In this document: in pieces, positions 53,624-62,525 of the stretch | Position numbering within the stretch: position 1 is the first letter of the stretch | How the letters are laid out: every line of letters starts with the position of its first letter | Source of the DNA: Lachnospiraceae bacterium 3-1 | Lineage (GTDB): Bacteria > Bacillota > Clostridia > Lachnospirales > Lachnospiraceae | Assembly: GCA_000403255.2 (NCBI GenBank) | Contig: KE159591.1 | Coordinates: forward strand, 493,216-557,215 | Reading direction: 5' to 3' | DNA length: 64,000 bases | Notes under the pieces: generated by a model | Databases searched by the model: none | The model's input: only the letters and a program-made list of their open reading frames with translations | What the model was told of the DNA's origin: nothing | Position numbers and translations under genes: made by a program

Positions 53624-54010
53624 TTATCTCTTTGAAAGGGTTTTTGCCTGCTCAGCAGCCTCCACTACTTCTGCAAGGGTTCCACCAATGGAAGCCTGTA
53701 CTGCTGCCCCAATTGCACCTTCCAAAATCGGTGCATCGGCAATCACCACCTCAATCTCCTCTTCCAGCAAATCAATTGCTGTCTCAGAGCTTAATACCCC
53801 GCTTCCTAAATCCGCCAGAACTACCACTCCATCCCCATCGTTTGCATCCTGGATTCCCTGAAGGATACGCATAGCATCTGTTCCAATCTCTCCGTCCTCC
53901 ATGCCGCCTACCGGTATCATCCGGTGGTCCTTTCCAGTCATCTGAACTGCAAGTTCAAAAATTCCCTCTGCCACTTTCTTACTGTGGGACACAATCACTA
54001 TTCCTACCAT
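53624..54010 (-). CDS. dhaM: PTS-dependent dihydroxyacetone kinase phosphotransferase subunit DhaM
   Basis: A 128-aa EIIA-mannose-like protein. The phosphorylated His (about 9) is in IVIVSHSKKVAEG. VVVLADLGSGVLSSETA and ADAPILEGAIGAAVQASIG are typical of DhaM. Only the EIIA domain is present, without the HPr/EI-like extension seen in proteobacteria. It carries phosphate from HPr to DhaL-bound ADP. Confidence 0.95.
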   Translation of the reverse strand: MVGIVIVSHSKKVAEGIFELAVQMTGKDHRMIPVGGMEDGEIGTDAMRILQGIQDANDGDGVVVLADLGSGVLSSETAIDLLEEEIEVVIADAPILEGAIGAAVQASIGGTLAEVVEAAEQAKTLSKR

Positions 54011-54017
54011 AACTTCC

Positions 54018-54647
54018 TCACTTTATATTTTCTAAATAGAATGTTTGAATTGCTTCTAATGTAATCAGAGAAGAAGTTGCCCCTGGATCCTGATGGCCAA
54101 TACTTCTGTCTCCAAGATAGCTTGCACGTCCCTTGGTTGCACGGATAGTCTTGGTATATTCCACGCCTTCCTTTGCTGCCTTGCACATATGCGCCAAACA
54201 ATCTTCTGGGGTTTCTCCTGCCTCTAAGCCCTTAGTGAGAGCTTCCATTGCAGGCTCCAATGCATCCAGCATGGTCTTTTCTCCCCGTTCAGCCTTTCCT
54301 CGCATCTTAATGCCGCCAATGACTGCTTCCATCATATTCTTTGCATCTTCTAATGTAATTTCTTTCTTCCCAGCAATCGCGGTAGCTGCTTTCATATATG
54401 CTGTTCCATAAAGAGGCCCAGATGCGCCTCCTACCTTTGACAGCAGCACCATACCTGTCTTCTTTAATACTGCGCTGATATCTTCTTCCTCTTGGGGAAG
54501 CTGCTGTAACACTTCTGTAAATCCTCTTGCCATGTTAATTCCATGGTCAGCGTCACCAATGGCAGAATCTAAGTCCGTCAGGAAATCCTTGTTTGCAATA
54601 ATATCCTCTCCGATTTTCTGCATACATTGATATATCTTGGTTGCCAT
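54018..54647 (-). CDS. dhaL: Dihydroxyacetone kinase subunit DhaL (ADP-binding)
   Basis: A 209-aa helical subunit. The metal-binding aspartates are in LDSAIGDADHGINMARGF (about 28-45), with GGASGPLYGTAY and ATKGRASYLGDRSIGHQDPGA further on. It holds ADP as a fixed cofactor and phosphorylates DhaK-bound dihydroxyacetone. It is the first gene of the operon, downstream of the decayed rpoN gene. Confidence 0.96.
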   Translation of the reverse strand: MATKIYQCMQKIGEDIIANKDFLTDLDSAIGDADHGINMARGFTEVLQQLPQEEEDISAVLKKTGMVLLSKVGGASGPLYGTAYMKAATAIAGKKEITLEDAKNMMEAVIGGIKMRGKAERGEKTMLDALEPAMEALTKGLEAGETPEDCLAHMCKAAKEGVEYTKTIRATKGRASYLGDRSIGHQDPGATSSLITLEAIQTFYLENIK

Positions 54648-54698
54648 AAAAACCCTCCTGTCTCTTGTTTATTCTATATTATTTATAGCAAATAATAA

Positions 54699-55937
54699 TT
54701 AATGGTATTCCTTCCTCAGAAGGACATTGGGTATATGAAGCTGCTCCCGATATTTCACCACAGTTCGCCGGGAAATACCTACTCCCATTTTTTCTAGCTC
54801 CTTTATTTGAAAAGAAATATTTCAACTCAAAAATCCCCCATCGGCATTCCAAATACTTTTCTTTCAGCGCCCTGCTCACGGTAGATTCATGCAAGTCAAC
54901 ATCCGTGGCAATATCTGCAAGCTTCATAGGGCTTAAATACATTTTTCCTTTTTCAAAAAACTCCTGCTGCCGCTTCACAATAGCACAGGCTACGCTGCGT
55001 AAAGTTTCCTCCCGCCGGCCAATATTTTTCAACAGCATTTTTGCATTCCGATATTGTTCCTGCATATATTCATAATCATGTCCAGCCTTTTCCTGGGTTA
55101 AAAGGGGCAGGTATTCCTGATTGATTTTAGGTATGGGAGCTCTTCCTCTATTCAAAAACGCATGATATCTTCCATCCACCCGCCGCACTGTTATATCTGG
55201 ATAAATAAATTCCCCCTGGATTCCCGTTCCGTATCCCCGGCCTGGGACAGGATCTAATTCCTTCACCTTCGAAATCAACGCCAGTACCTTTGTACGGCTC
55301 CATCCAGTGCTTTTACAAATTTTAGGTATCTTATTATGTATAATTTCCTCTATGTAATGTTCTACTAATTGATACAGCTCCTCATCCTCGCCCTTTTTCT
55401 TAATCTGCAAAAGCAGACATTCTCGCAAATCCCTGGCAAATACACCACAGGGTTCTAGCCCTTGCAAAAAACGGATTTCTTCTTCCACTTCCTCTGTCGT
55501 CAGCCCAAGGGCCTTAGAAATCTCCAGGTTGGGCATCTTCAAATACCCATATTCTTTCATACATTCTATGAGATATTTTGCAATCTTCTGCCTCATCTTG
55601 CTTACATTTCCAACACAAAGCTGCATTCTAAGGGAATCCTTCAAGCTTGTTCCACAGCTCTTCTCATCCACCAGGGAATTAATATAGGATTGATAATCTC
55701 CCCGTTCTCCAGATATCTTCCGCATTCCGCTGTATTCAGACATCTCTTCTTCTGGATATTCTTTTTTTCTGTTCCCTGTTCTGGTTCCTCACAGGTCAAC
55801 ATAGGATTGGACAATATTTCATCCGCAATGTACTGTTCCAGCTCCTGGGCGCTCATCTGCAGCATGGAGAGGGATTGCTCCATCTGAGGAGTAAGGGCAA
55901 GCTTCTGGGTCTGCTTCATTGCGATATCCAGTTCCAT
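54699..55937 (-). pseudogene. rpoN: RNA polymerase sigma-54 factor (rpoN), decayed
   Basis: The N-terminal frame (from ATG 55937) has the sigma-54 activator-interacting region (MKQTQKLALTPQMEQSLSMLQ). At an A7 run on the minus strand (55762-55768) the frame shifts; eight A would give ...TEKKEYPEEEMSEYSG and the core-binding domain (54679-55743 frame). Near the end, after CRWGIFELKYFFS, about 25-30 residues are missing and the frame shifts again. The RpoN box survives out of frame as SRRTVVKYREQ, with its natural stop at 54699. Two independent lesions indicate a pseudogene. Confidence 0.85.
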
Positions 55938-56043
55938 TTACATCATCACCTCTAATCTGTATTATAGCACACCTTACCAGGAATTCGCAATGCAACAAAA
56001 AATGGGAACCGTCTATTTTTAAACTTTTTCTACTGTTACCTTT

Positions 56044-56096
56044 ACTGTCATAAATTTTTCTTTTCTTTTGACAGTTTTACTCATCTGTGTTATTTT
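56044..56096 (+). promoter_or_regulatory. Promoter of arsR-like gene with overlapping inverted repeat
   Basis: TTGACA (56068-56073), 17 bp, TATTTT (56091-56096). The 7-bp arms ACTGTCA (56044-56050) and TGACAGT (56069-56075) overlap the -35 box and could be an operator, perhaps for the ArsR-type protein itself. The rest of the gap to rpoN (55938-56153) holds nothing else recognisable. Confidence 0.55.
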
Positions 56097-56153
56097 CTAT
56101 GTATATATTAACTTTCTTACGCTTAGATAGAAAAAGGAAAAGAAGGAATCTTC

Positions 56154-56438
56154 ATGAATCAGAACGAATTTGAAAAACTAGCAGAATTATTTAAAATATT
56201 TGGAACACCTACCCGGCTTCAAATTATGTATGCCCTGGTAGATAAAGAAAAATGCGTCTACGATATTGCGAAGGAGCTTGGAATGTCACAAAGCGCTATC
56301 TCCCATCAGCTCAGCATTCTAAAACAGAACCGCCTCGTGAAAAACCGCAGGGACGGAAAAACCATCTATTATTCCCTGTTGGATTCTCACGTGCTCACTA
56401 TCATTGATCAGGGATTGGAGCATATCCGTGAACAATAA
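56154..56438 (+). CDS. ArsR/SmtB-family transcriptional repressor
   Basis: A 94-aa winged-helix protein: LAELFKIFGTPTRLQIMYAL, recognition helix MSQSAISHQLSILKQNRLV, wing NRRDGKTIYYSL. It has one Cys at the start of alpha-3 (KEKCVYDIA), while classical ArsR has CxC, so the inducer (metal or redox) is open. The last helix HVLTIIDQGLEHIREQ contains His residues of a possible alpha-5 site. It converges with an MntP-like gene, suggesting metal control. Confidence 0.9.
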   Translation: MNQNEFEKLAELFKIFGTPTRLQIMYALVDKEKCVYDIAKELGMSQSAISHQLSILKQNRLVKNRRDGKTIYYSLLDSHVLTIIDQGLEHIREQ

Positions 56439-56464
56439 GCCTTGGCGGAATTCTGTTTTCCTTT

Positions 56465-57052
56465 TCATGATATGAAATTGCAGATATGACCTACAATCAC
56501 ATCTATTCCCCCTGCAACCAGCAAAAAACCACCTGCAAGGTAAGCTTTTATTTTATGTTCAAACCCCAAGCGGTAACCAGTATACACACCCAATACAGTT
56601 ACCAAAACTGTCATCACAGTAAGAAGCAGTACAACCATCCACATACTAGTTTCCAGGAAGCCAAAGGCAAAGCCCGTCAGAAATGTAAAATTACTTGTTC
56701 TTGCATAGAGCTTGATAAATTCCCCCATGTCAAATTTTTCCTCACGATGCTCCACAATTCTTTCATTGCGCCATGCCTTCAAAAAGAGGCGGCCCCCCTG
56801 GGACAAGAAAATAACTGCCGCAGCCACCTGTCCCAGAAACATCTCATTTACCTCTGTCACACCTTCACAGAGGAGCACAGATATAAAGTTTCCAATCCCC
56901 AAGGCAATCACCTGGCCCGCCACCAGAATACTACAGCATACCATGAGCTGTCTCTTTTCCACTTTGGCAACCAGCGAGCCCTGGCACTCCATCACTGCGA
57001 AAATATCCAAAGATATTCCCAATATAATAACAAACTCTTCCATAACATTCAT
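56465..57052 (-). CDS. MntP-like membrane protein
   Basis: A 195-aa protein with six predicted helices. The first helix has ILGISLDIFAV, resembling the MntP/YtaF pattern in which an Asp sits in a helix. A cytoplasmic charged loop lies at about 93-112. The second Asp motif of MntP (SIDA near the middle) is not clearly kept (FGFLETSMW instead), so manganese export is uncertain. It neighbours the ArsR-like regulator. Confidence 0.55.
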   Translation of the reverse strand: MNVMEEFVIILGISLDIFAVMECQGSLVAKVEKRQLMVCCSILVAGQVIALGIGNFISVLLCEGVTEVNEMFLGQVAAAVIFLSQGGRLFLKAWRNERIVEHREEKFDMGEFIKLYARTSNFTFLTGFAFGFLETSMWMVVLLLTVMTVLVTVLGVYTGYRLGFEHKIKAYLAGGFLLVAGGIDVIVGHICNFIS

Positions 57053-57087
57053 ATCTTTACTCCTGTATCCCTTTGACCAGGCTCTCT

Positions 57088-59607
57088 TTATTCTTGTGTT
57101 TCCTCTGCTTTAATTGCTTCGGTACGAAGGATGAATTTTACAGAACCTTTCATTCCATCTGCAACCTTTGTAAATGTCTGGTACTCTTTCCCTGCTTCTA
57201 CCACTGCTTCTAATTTACTTAAAAGATCTTTGACATCCCCATTGTAAGCATCCAAAAGCTTCTGAATTCCCTCTTCATCAAATTCAACCATTCCATCCAT
57301 CAGCTTTTCGGAACCATCTGCCAGCTTATCCACACCATCCCCAATCTGTGTGGTTGCCATTGACAGCTTTCCGGCTCCATCCACCAATGCCCCATTATTG
57401 GAGACAAGGGCTGCTGCTCCATTGGTAAGCTGTGCAATTCCTGTTGTCAAAGCCGGAAGGCTATCATTCATGGTCTGTGTTCCATTGCTCAATGCCTGCA
57501 TGCCGCTTACTAAGCTGTAGCCGCTTGCCTCATCCTCGGTGTTAATGGCCTGAGAAATTTGTGATTTTGTAGCGGAAATTGCTGTCAGTGTTGCCGATTC
57601 TGCTGCTGTCCTGGCTGCTGTCTTAGCGGTATCTGCTACTGCAATGCCTACGGTATCCTTCGCCCCATCCGCAATACCTGTTACAATCTGGGAAGCGGTG
57701 GAATTCATACCTTCCTTTAAGGTTTCATTTCCCATAGCTTCTGCTACGGCTGAGGATGCCAATTGTGCAACAGTGGCTTGAATCTGTGCCTGGCCTTCCC
57801 CAGACTGGATACCTGCATTTACCTGGGCTTCCAGCTCAGCCATTGCCTGATTCGCAACTGCTTCTTTACTGCTATTTACCTTCTCCATAGCGCCTGCATA
57901 AATCTGTTCATTTGTTCCTACTGTTGCAGATGCCTGATCGCAAATACCTTTCAACTGCTGCAATGCCTCCTCCTGACTCATCTGTCCTGTGCTCATTGCC
58001 GCCATTAATTCTGGCAAATGCTCTGACAGTGCAGCATATATTCCATTTGCCGTATACTCTGCCGCCGTCTGCTGTGTTCCAGTTACCACAGACGCCGCCA
58101 CTCCCTCAATTGCCTGTTGAATTGCGACTGGTGTATTGGCTACCATTGCCTGACTCTTTGCCATTTCTGGTACTGCCTGTTGAAACGCCTGATTCAATAC
58201 TGTATTTAGCACTGTCTCTGTGTAAGTATTTAGTCCCGCAGCCACCTGTGCCTTTGCCCCATCATTATTTGCCAGACTATTATAGAATACTGAAGCCGCC
58301 TGTGCTTTTATTGCCTCCGTCCCGTTTTCTTCCTGACGAAATGTTGCGTCAATGGCATCATCCGCCTGCTTAATGAAGGCTTCTCTCTCTTCCTTCGTCA
58401 TTTCGGCTTTCAAGGTTTTATCCAGTTCTGCAACACCGTTGTTTAACGTTGCTGCACTATTATTCAAGGTTCCTACACCCTCTGTCAAGGTTCCAGAAGA
58501 GCTTGCAAGGGTATGGATGCCATCATTCAACTGGGAAGCGCCATTTGTATAGCTTGTGATTCCACCTTTCAAGGTATTTACCCCTGAGGCAAATTCTTTC
58601 ATACTATCCTTTAAAGTTCCTAACCCCTTCGACAGCTCCTTGCTTCCATCCTGCAACTGTTTGGAGGCATCGGTGAGAGTGTCCAAATCCTTCTCCAAAT
58701 CACTCAAATCAAATTTGTCTGCTAGATTTGCCTGGCTTACCAAATCATTCATAATGACAGACATAGACATATCCAGGGAGAAATTCTCCACATCTGCACT
58801 TACCTCTACATATTCTGGAATTTCAAGTTCCCCGTCCAAATCTCCTTCTTCCAGGCCCAAGCTTTCTTTCAGGCCAGGCATCGCCATGCCCACAACAACT
58901 TTTTTACTTCCATCTGAAATCACCTTTCCATTGGTGACTTCTACATTGGTATAATCTTCTGGCAGAATCATTCCTGTCATCACTGTAAAAGGCACATATA
59001 CTTCATGCTCTTCTCCATCAATTACCTGGGTAGTTTTTTCATTGTTGGTATAATCAAAACGGATGGTAGCTTTTCCGCTTTTACCTGCCATTTCCTCTGG
59101 AGGCATTTCCTTGCCATCCATAAAATATGTTACCTTTTCTGTCACTGGAAGGGCCTTATTTGTAGTTCCCTGGTAATAAATGTCTTTGCCCTCTGCCTGC
59201 CAGGTAATCTTATCTCCGCTCTGGGTAAACGTTTCCTCTCCTTTTACATTCTGAATATCCTTTAAGTCAGAAGCGTCTTCTATCGTAGTGGATCCATCCT
59301 TATTTTTCAGCCATTCACTTACAATTACACTTTGGGATGTGCCATCAGGACTTGCTACCACATACACTGTCTCTTCCTTGCCGGCATCCTCATTTTCCTC
59401 TTCTACAGACAAGGCCCTTTCCAATGTCTTTTCTGTCTCTTCTACCGTTTCATCCTGAGCCTCTTTTACAACCTCCTGCTTCTCTGCCTGTACTGGATAA
59501 GCGCTAATTCCTGCACTGGTTCCAATCACTGCCACGGTTACAACTCCTGCTGCTACACGAATCACATATCTATTACGAAAGATTTTCTTTAACTCTACAT
59601 TTTTCAT
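57088..59607 (-). CDS. Secreted heptad-repeat (LxxG) protein partnered with an MMPL transporter
   Basis: An 839-aa protein. The N-terminal signal/anchor helix is at about residues 14-36. A beta-rich part (about 60-280; VNGKVISDGSKKVVVG-like) follows. Then come long coiled stretches with the X-X-X-Leu-X-X-Gly heptad (LQDGSKELSKGLGTL, LTNGAAALVSNNGALVDG, KLADGSEKLMDG) at about 310-400 and 690-790. A central Ala/Gln-rich helical region lies between them. There is no clear second membrane helix. It is 27 bp downstream of the MMPL gene and probably forms an export or envelope complex with it. Confidence 0.8.
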   Translation of the reverse strand: MKNVELKKIFRNRYVIRVAAGVVTVAVIGTSAGISAYPVQAEKQEVVKEAQDETVEETEKTLERALSVEEENEDAGKEETVYVVASPDGTSQSVIVSEWLKNKDGSTTIEDASDLKDIQNVKGEETFTQSGDKITWQAEGKDIYYQGTTNKALPVTEKVTYFMDGKEMPPEEMAGKSGKATIRFDYTNNEKTTQVIDGEEHEVYVPFTVMTGMILPEDYTNVEVTNGKVISDGSKKVVVGMAMPGLKESLGLEEGDLDGELEIPEYVEVSADVENFSLDMSMSVIMNDLVSQANLADKFDLSDLEKDLDTLTDASKQLQDGSKELSKGLGTLKDSMKEFASGVNTLKGGITSYTNGASQLNDGIHTLASSSGTLTEGVGTLNNSAATLNNGVAELDKTLKAEMTKEEREAFIKQADDAIDATFRQEENGTEAIKAQAASVFYNSLANNDGAKAQVAAGLNTYTETVLNTVLNQAFQQAVPEMAKSQAMVANTPVAIQQAIEGVAASVVTGTQQTAAEYTANGIYAALSEHLPELMAAMSTGQMSQEEALQQLKGICDQASATVGTNEQIYAGAMEKVNSSKEAVANQAMAELEAQVNAGIQSGEGQAQIQATVAQLASSAVAEAMGNETLKEGMNSTASQIVTGIADGAKDTVGIAVADTAKTAARTAAESATLTAISATKSQISQAINTEDEASGYSLVSGMQALSNGTQTMNDSLPALTTGIAQLTNGAAALVSNNGALVDGAGKLSMATTQIGDGVDKLADGSEKLMDGMVEFDEEGIQKLLDAYNGDVKDLLSKLEAVVEAGKEYQTFTKVADGMKGSVKFILRTEAIKAEETQE

Positions 59608-59634
59608 TTTAATTTACCTCCTGCATTTTTACCT

Positions 59635-61734
59635 TTACACTGTTTTTACTGTTGCTTTTGGTCCTTTGTTACGACTGCCAAATCCAAGACTTGATTTGCA
59701 GATCATTCTATCAAATACCATAAACATTGCTGGCAGAATGAAGATTACCACAAACATACTAATCAACGCTCCTCTTGCCATCAAAATACATAAAGAACTA
59801 ATCATATCGATATTGGAGTACATACCAACGCCAAAGGTTGCCGCAAAAAAGCTTAATGCACTGACAAATACGGACTGTATGGATGTGGAAAGAGCAATGG
59901 TAACCGAAGTCTTTTTGTCCTCACCTCGGTTCCGTTCTTTCTTGTAACGGTTCGTGATCAGAATTGCATAATCAACCGTTGCCCCTAACTGAATGGTTCC
60001 AATTACGATAGACGCAATAAACGGCAAGGTAGTTCCTGTGTATGCTGGAATACCCATATTGATAAAAATAGCAAATTCAATTACAGATACCAGAATGATT
60101 GGCAGTGAAATAGATTTGAATACCAACAAGATAATAATAAAAATAGCTCCAATCGACACAACGCTTACCGTCTGAAAATCTGTATTGGTAATGGAAATCA
60201 AATCTCTGGTACAAGGCGCTTCACCAATAAGCATCCCCTGTTTATCGTATTTTTTAATGACCTGGTTCAATTCATCAATCTGTGTATTTACTTCATCCGA
60301 TGCTATGGCATATTCAGAGCTTACCAGCATCAACTGATATTTTTCATTCATCAGGGCTTCCTTCATATGATCCGGTATCATTTCTTTTGGAACAGCCGGA
60401 CCAACCATGGAATCTATCCCCATAACCATCTTTACACCGTCTATCCCTTCCATTTCTGCTATCATGGCCGCTGCATCCTTACTGGGAAGGCTGCTGTCTG
60501 CCAGCACCATATGCGTGGAATTCATTTCGTATTTATCTTCCAGCTTATCTTTTGCCTGAATACTTTTCAAATCCTTTGGCAGCGTACCCGCCAAGTCATA
60601 ATACACTTCTGTATGGGTATATCCATAAATGGCCGGCCCTAAAATCAGCAAAAATACTACAATAAAAATCGGGAACCGCTTTGTTACAAAATTTCCAATT
60701 CCACCTAAATCAGGGATAATTGGTTTATGCTTTGTCTTTTCAATCGCTTTATCAAAAATCAAAATCATAGATGGCAGAATCGTTACACAGCCAATTACGC
60801 CAAACACTACTCCTTTCGCCATTACCACTCCAAGGTCCATGCCAAGGGTAAAGCTCATAAAGCACAGCGCCACAAAGCCCGCAACTGTTGTAATGGAGCT
60901 TGCCACTACAGAAGTCAATGTATTAGATACTGCATGTGCCATAGCCCGATTTTTGTCACCTGGATATTTTTCACGGTATTCCTCATAGCTGTGCCACAAG
61001 AAAATGGAGTAGTCCATCGTCACACCCAATTGGAGCACTGCACTCAATGCCTTGGTCACATAAGAAATTTCTCCCAAAAATATATTGCTTCCCAGATTAT
61101 AGAGGATTGCCATTCCTATACTTAAAAGGAAAAATACTGGCGCCAGAAAAGAATCCATGGTTAATGCCAATACCAGGGAGGATAGCAGCACTGCAATCAG
61201 TACATAAATAGGTGTCTCTTTATTGGATAGATTCTTAATATCTGTTACCACTGCTGACATACCGCTGACAAAACATCCTTGATCTGTCAGCCCCCGGATT
61301 TCATCTACCGCATCCATCGTCTCGTCTGCCGACATAGATGTGTCAAATAATACGGCCATCAGCGTTGTTCCTTCTGAATTAAACTTATCCACAACATCTT
61401 CTGGCAGGAACTCCATAGGGATGGATAAATCTGCAATGGAATCATACCAAATAACAGCTTTTACATGATCCACTTCTTCCATCTGCCCTTTCAGCTCCAC
61501 AACCTCTTTGTTTTCCATTCCTTCTATTACACACATGGAAAACGCTCCTGTTCCAAAATCATTTACCAAAATGTCCTGCCCCACCATCGTTTCAATATCC
61601 TTTGGCAGATAAGTCAGGATATCGTAATTAACCCTGGTGTTTATCATACCCAATGCCGATGGAATCAACAGCAGTAAACTGATTATGAAAATCGGTACTC
61701 TTAACTTTACGACTCCTTTTCCAAATTTAATCAT
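59635..61734 (-). CDS. MMPL/RND-family efflux or lipid transporter
   Basis: A 699-aa protein with two repeats, each one helix, a large extracellular loop, then five helices. LQLGVTMDYSIFLWHSYEEYR (about 245-265) and IQLGATVDYAILITNRYK (about 600-617) are the matching charged helix-4 motifs used for proton coupling. ATG at 61734 is chosen, with GAGGAG upstream; the TTG eight codons earlier has no ribosome site. It is controlled probably by the TetR gene upstream, with a palindrome at 61876-61900. Substrate unknown; export of lipids or hydrophobic compounds is common in this family. Confidence 0.92.
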   Translation of the reverse strand: MIKFGKGVVKLRVPIFIISLLLLIPSALGMINTRVNYDILTYLPKDIETMVGQDILVNDFGTGAFSMCVIEGMENKEVVELKGQMEEVDHVKAVIWYDSIADLSIPMEFLPEDVVDKFNSEGTTLMAVLFDTSMSADETMDAVDEIRGLTDQGCFVSGMSAVVTDIKNLSNKETPIYVLIAVLLSSLVLALTMDSFLAPVFFLLSIGMAILYNLGSNIFLGEISYVTKALSAVLQLGVTMDYSIFLWHSYEEYREKYPGDKNRAMAHAVSNTLTSVVASSITTVAGFVALCFMSFTLGMDLGVVMAKGVVFGVIGCVTILPSMILIFDKAIEKTKHKPIIPDLGGIGNFVTKRFPIFIVVFLLILGPAIYGYTHTEVYYDLAGTLPKDLKSIQAKDKLEDKYEMNSTHMVLADSSLPSKDAAAMIAEMEGIDGVKMVMGIDSMVGPAVPKEMIPDHMKEALMNEKYQLMLVSSEYAIASDEVNTQIDELNQVIKKYDKQGMLIGEAPCTRDLISITNTDFQTVSVVSIGAIFIIILLVFKSISLPIILVSVIEFAIFINMGIPAYTGTTLPFIASIVIGTIQLGATVDYAILITNRYKKERNRGEDKKTSVTIALSTSIQSVFVSALSFFAATFGVGMYSNIDMISSLCILMARGALISMFVVIFILPAMFMVFDRMICKSSLGFGSRNKGPKATVKTV

Positions 61735-61784
61735 CTCTATCTCTCGCTCCTCTTTCAATAATTTTTAATTCATTAAGAAGTATA

Positions 61785-61822
61785 AAAAAAGAGATGGAAT
61801 AAATAAATATTCAATCTCTTTT
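61785..61822 (-). terminator. Hairpin with T-run ahead of the MMPL gene
   Basis: On the minus strand: AAAGAGATTGAATA pairs with TATTCCATCTCTTT (one mismatch), followed by seven T. It may end tetR transcription. Because it lies downstream of the 61876-61900 palindrome, it could also attenuate MMPL transcription. Confidence 0.65.
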
Positions 61823-61875
61823 CTCTGTATATTTCTAATATACATTTCCGTGGATTTGTAATTTTAGGAAAACAC

Positions 61876-61900
61876 TTTTATCATATTGTATATGATAAAA
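61876..61900. promoter_or_regulatory. Perfect palindrome, candidate TetR operator
   Basis: Two 11-bp arms (TTTTATCATAT and ATATGATAAAA) around a 3-base centre, in the gap between tetR and the MMPL gene. Size and perfect symmetry fit a TetR-family operator. Confidence 0.65.
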
Positions 61901-61947
61901 ATTTAGAAAAAGGAAAATGTCGGTCTTTCACCACTGGAGTAATGGAA

Positions 61948-62511
61948 TTACAGCTCCTCAATCACCTGGTTCATAGACCGTGTCATCATATAATTGTAAA
62001 GCTCTGTCATCTCCTCTGGTTCCACTGCCATCCCGCTCTGAATCCAACTAATCACCACAAAGCACATAACCTGAGAATAAAATTGTGCAAGATGCTCTGG
62101 GGTCAGCCAGGAATGGGTTTTTTGACGTTTGGGCTTTTTGGTTTGAATGGCCTCCATCAAAATATCTTCGATACACTTTTTAGCAATACTCTCAAAAGAA
62201 TTCTGGCCTTCCAGCCGAACTGCCTTTTCGTAAAATTCTCTTTCTTTTTTCAGAGAGGTAAAAATCAAAATCAATGCTTCGTCAATCATTCCTGCATCAA
62301 TCAGCGGTTTCGTAGGCTCTAAAATCTGGACCCGCATCACCCACTCCAGCAGCTCATATTTATCCTGAAAATGATTGTAAAACGTAGGGCGTATTACACC
62401 AGCCTTATCTGTAATGGCTTTAATTGTAATTTTCTCAATGGGCTGCTGGCAGGCCAGCTCCTTAAAGCTTTCCGCCAGCAGAATATCTATCGTCTCTTTT
62501 TGTCCTGTCAC
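61948..62511 (-). CDS. TetR-family transcriptional regulator
   Basis: A 187-aa protein. The N-terminal helix-turn-helix spans about residues 8-58 (ITIKAITDKAGVIRPTFYNHFQDKYELLEWV, with the FYNHF end of the recognition helix). The ligand-binding C-terminal domain is helical and includes a TetR_C-like YSQVMCFVVISWIQSG. It lies just upstream of the MMPL/heptad-protein operon on the same strand, so it probably represses that exporter and itself. Confidence 0.92.
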   Translation of the reverse strand: MTGQKETIDILLAESFKELACQQPIEKITIKAITDKAGVIRPTFYNHFQDKYELLEWVMRVQILEPTKPLIDAGMIDEALILIFTSLKKEREFYEKAVRLEGQNSFESIAKKCIEDILMEAIQTKKPKRQKTHSWLTPEHLAQFYSQVMCFVVISWIQSGMAVEPEEMTELYNYMMTRSMNQVIEEL

Positions 62512-62525
62512 ACTCTCACTTCCTG

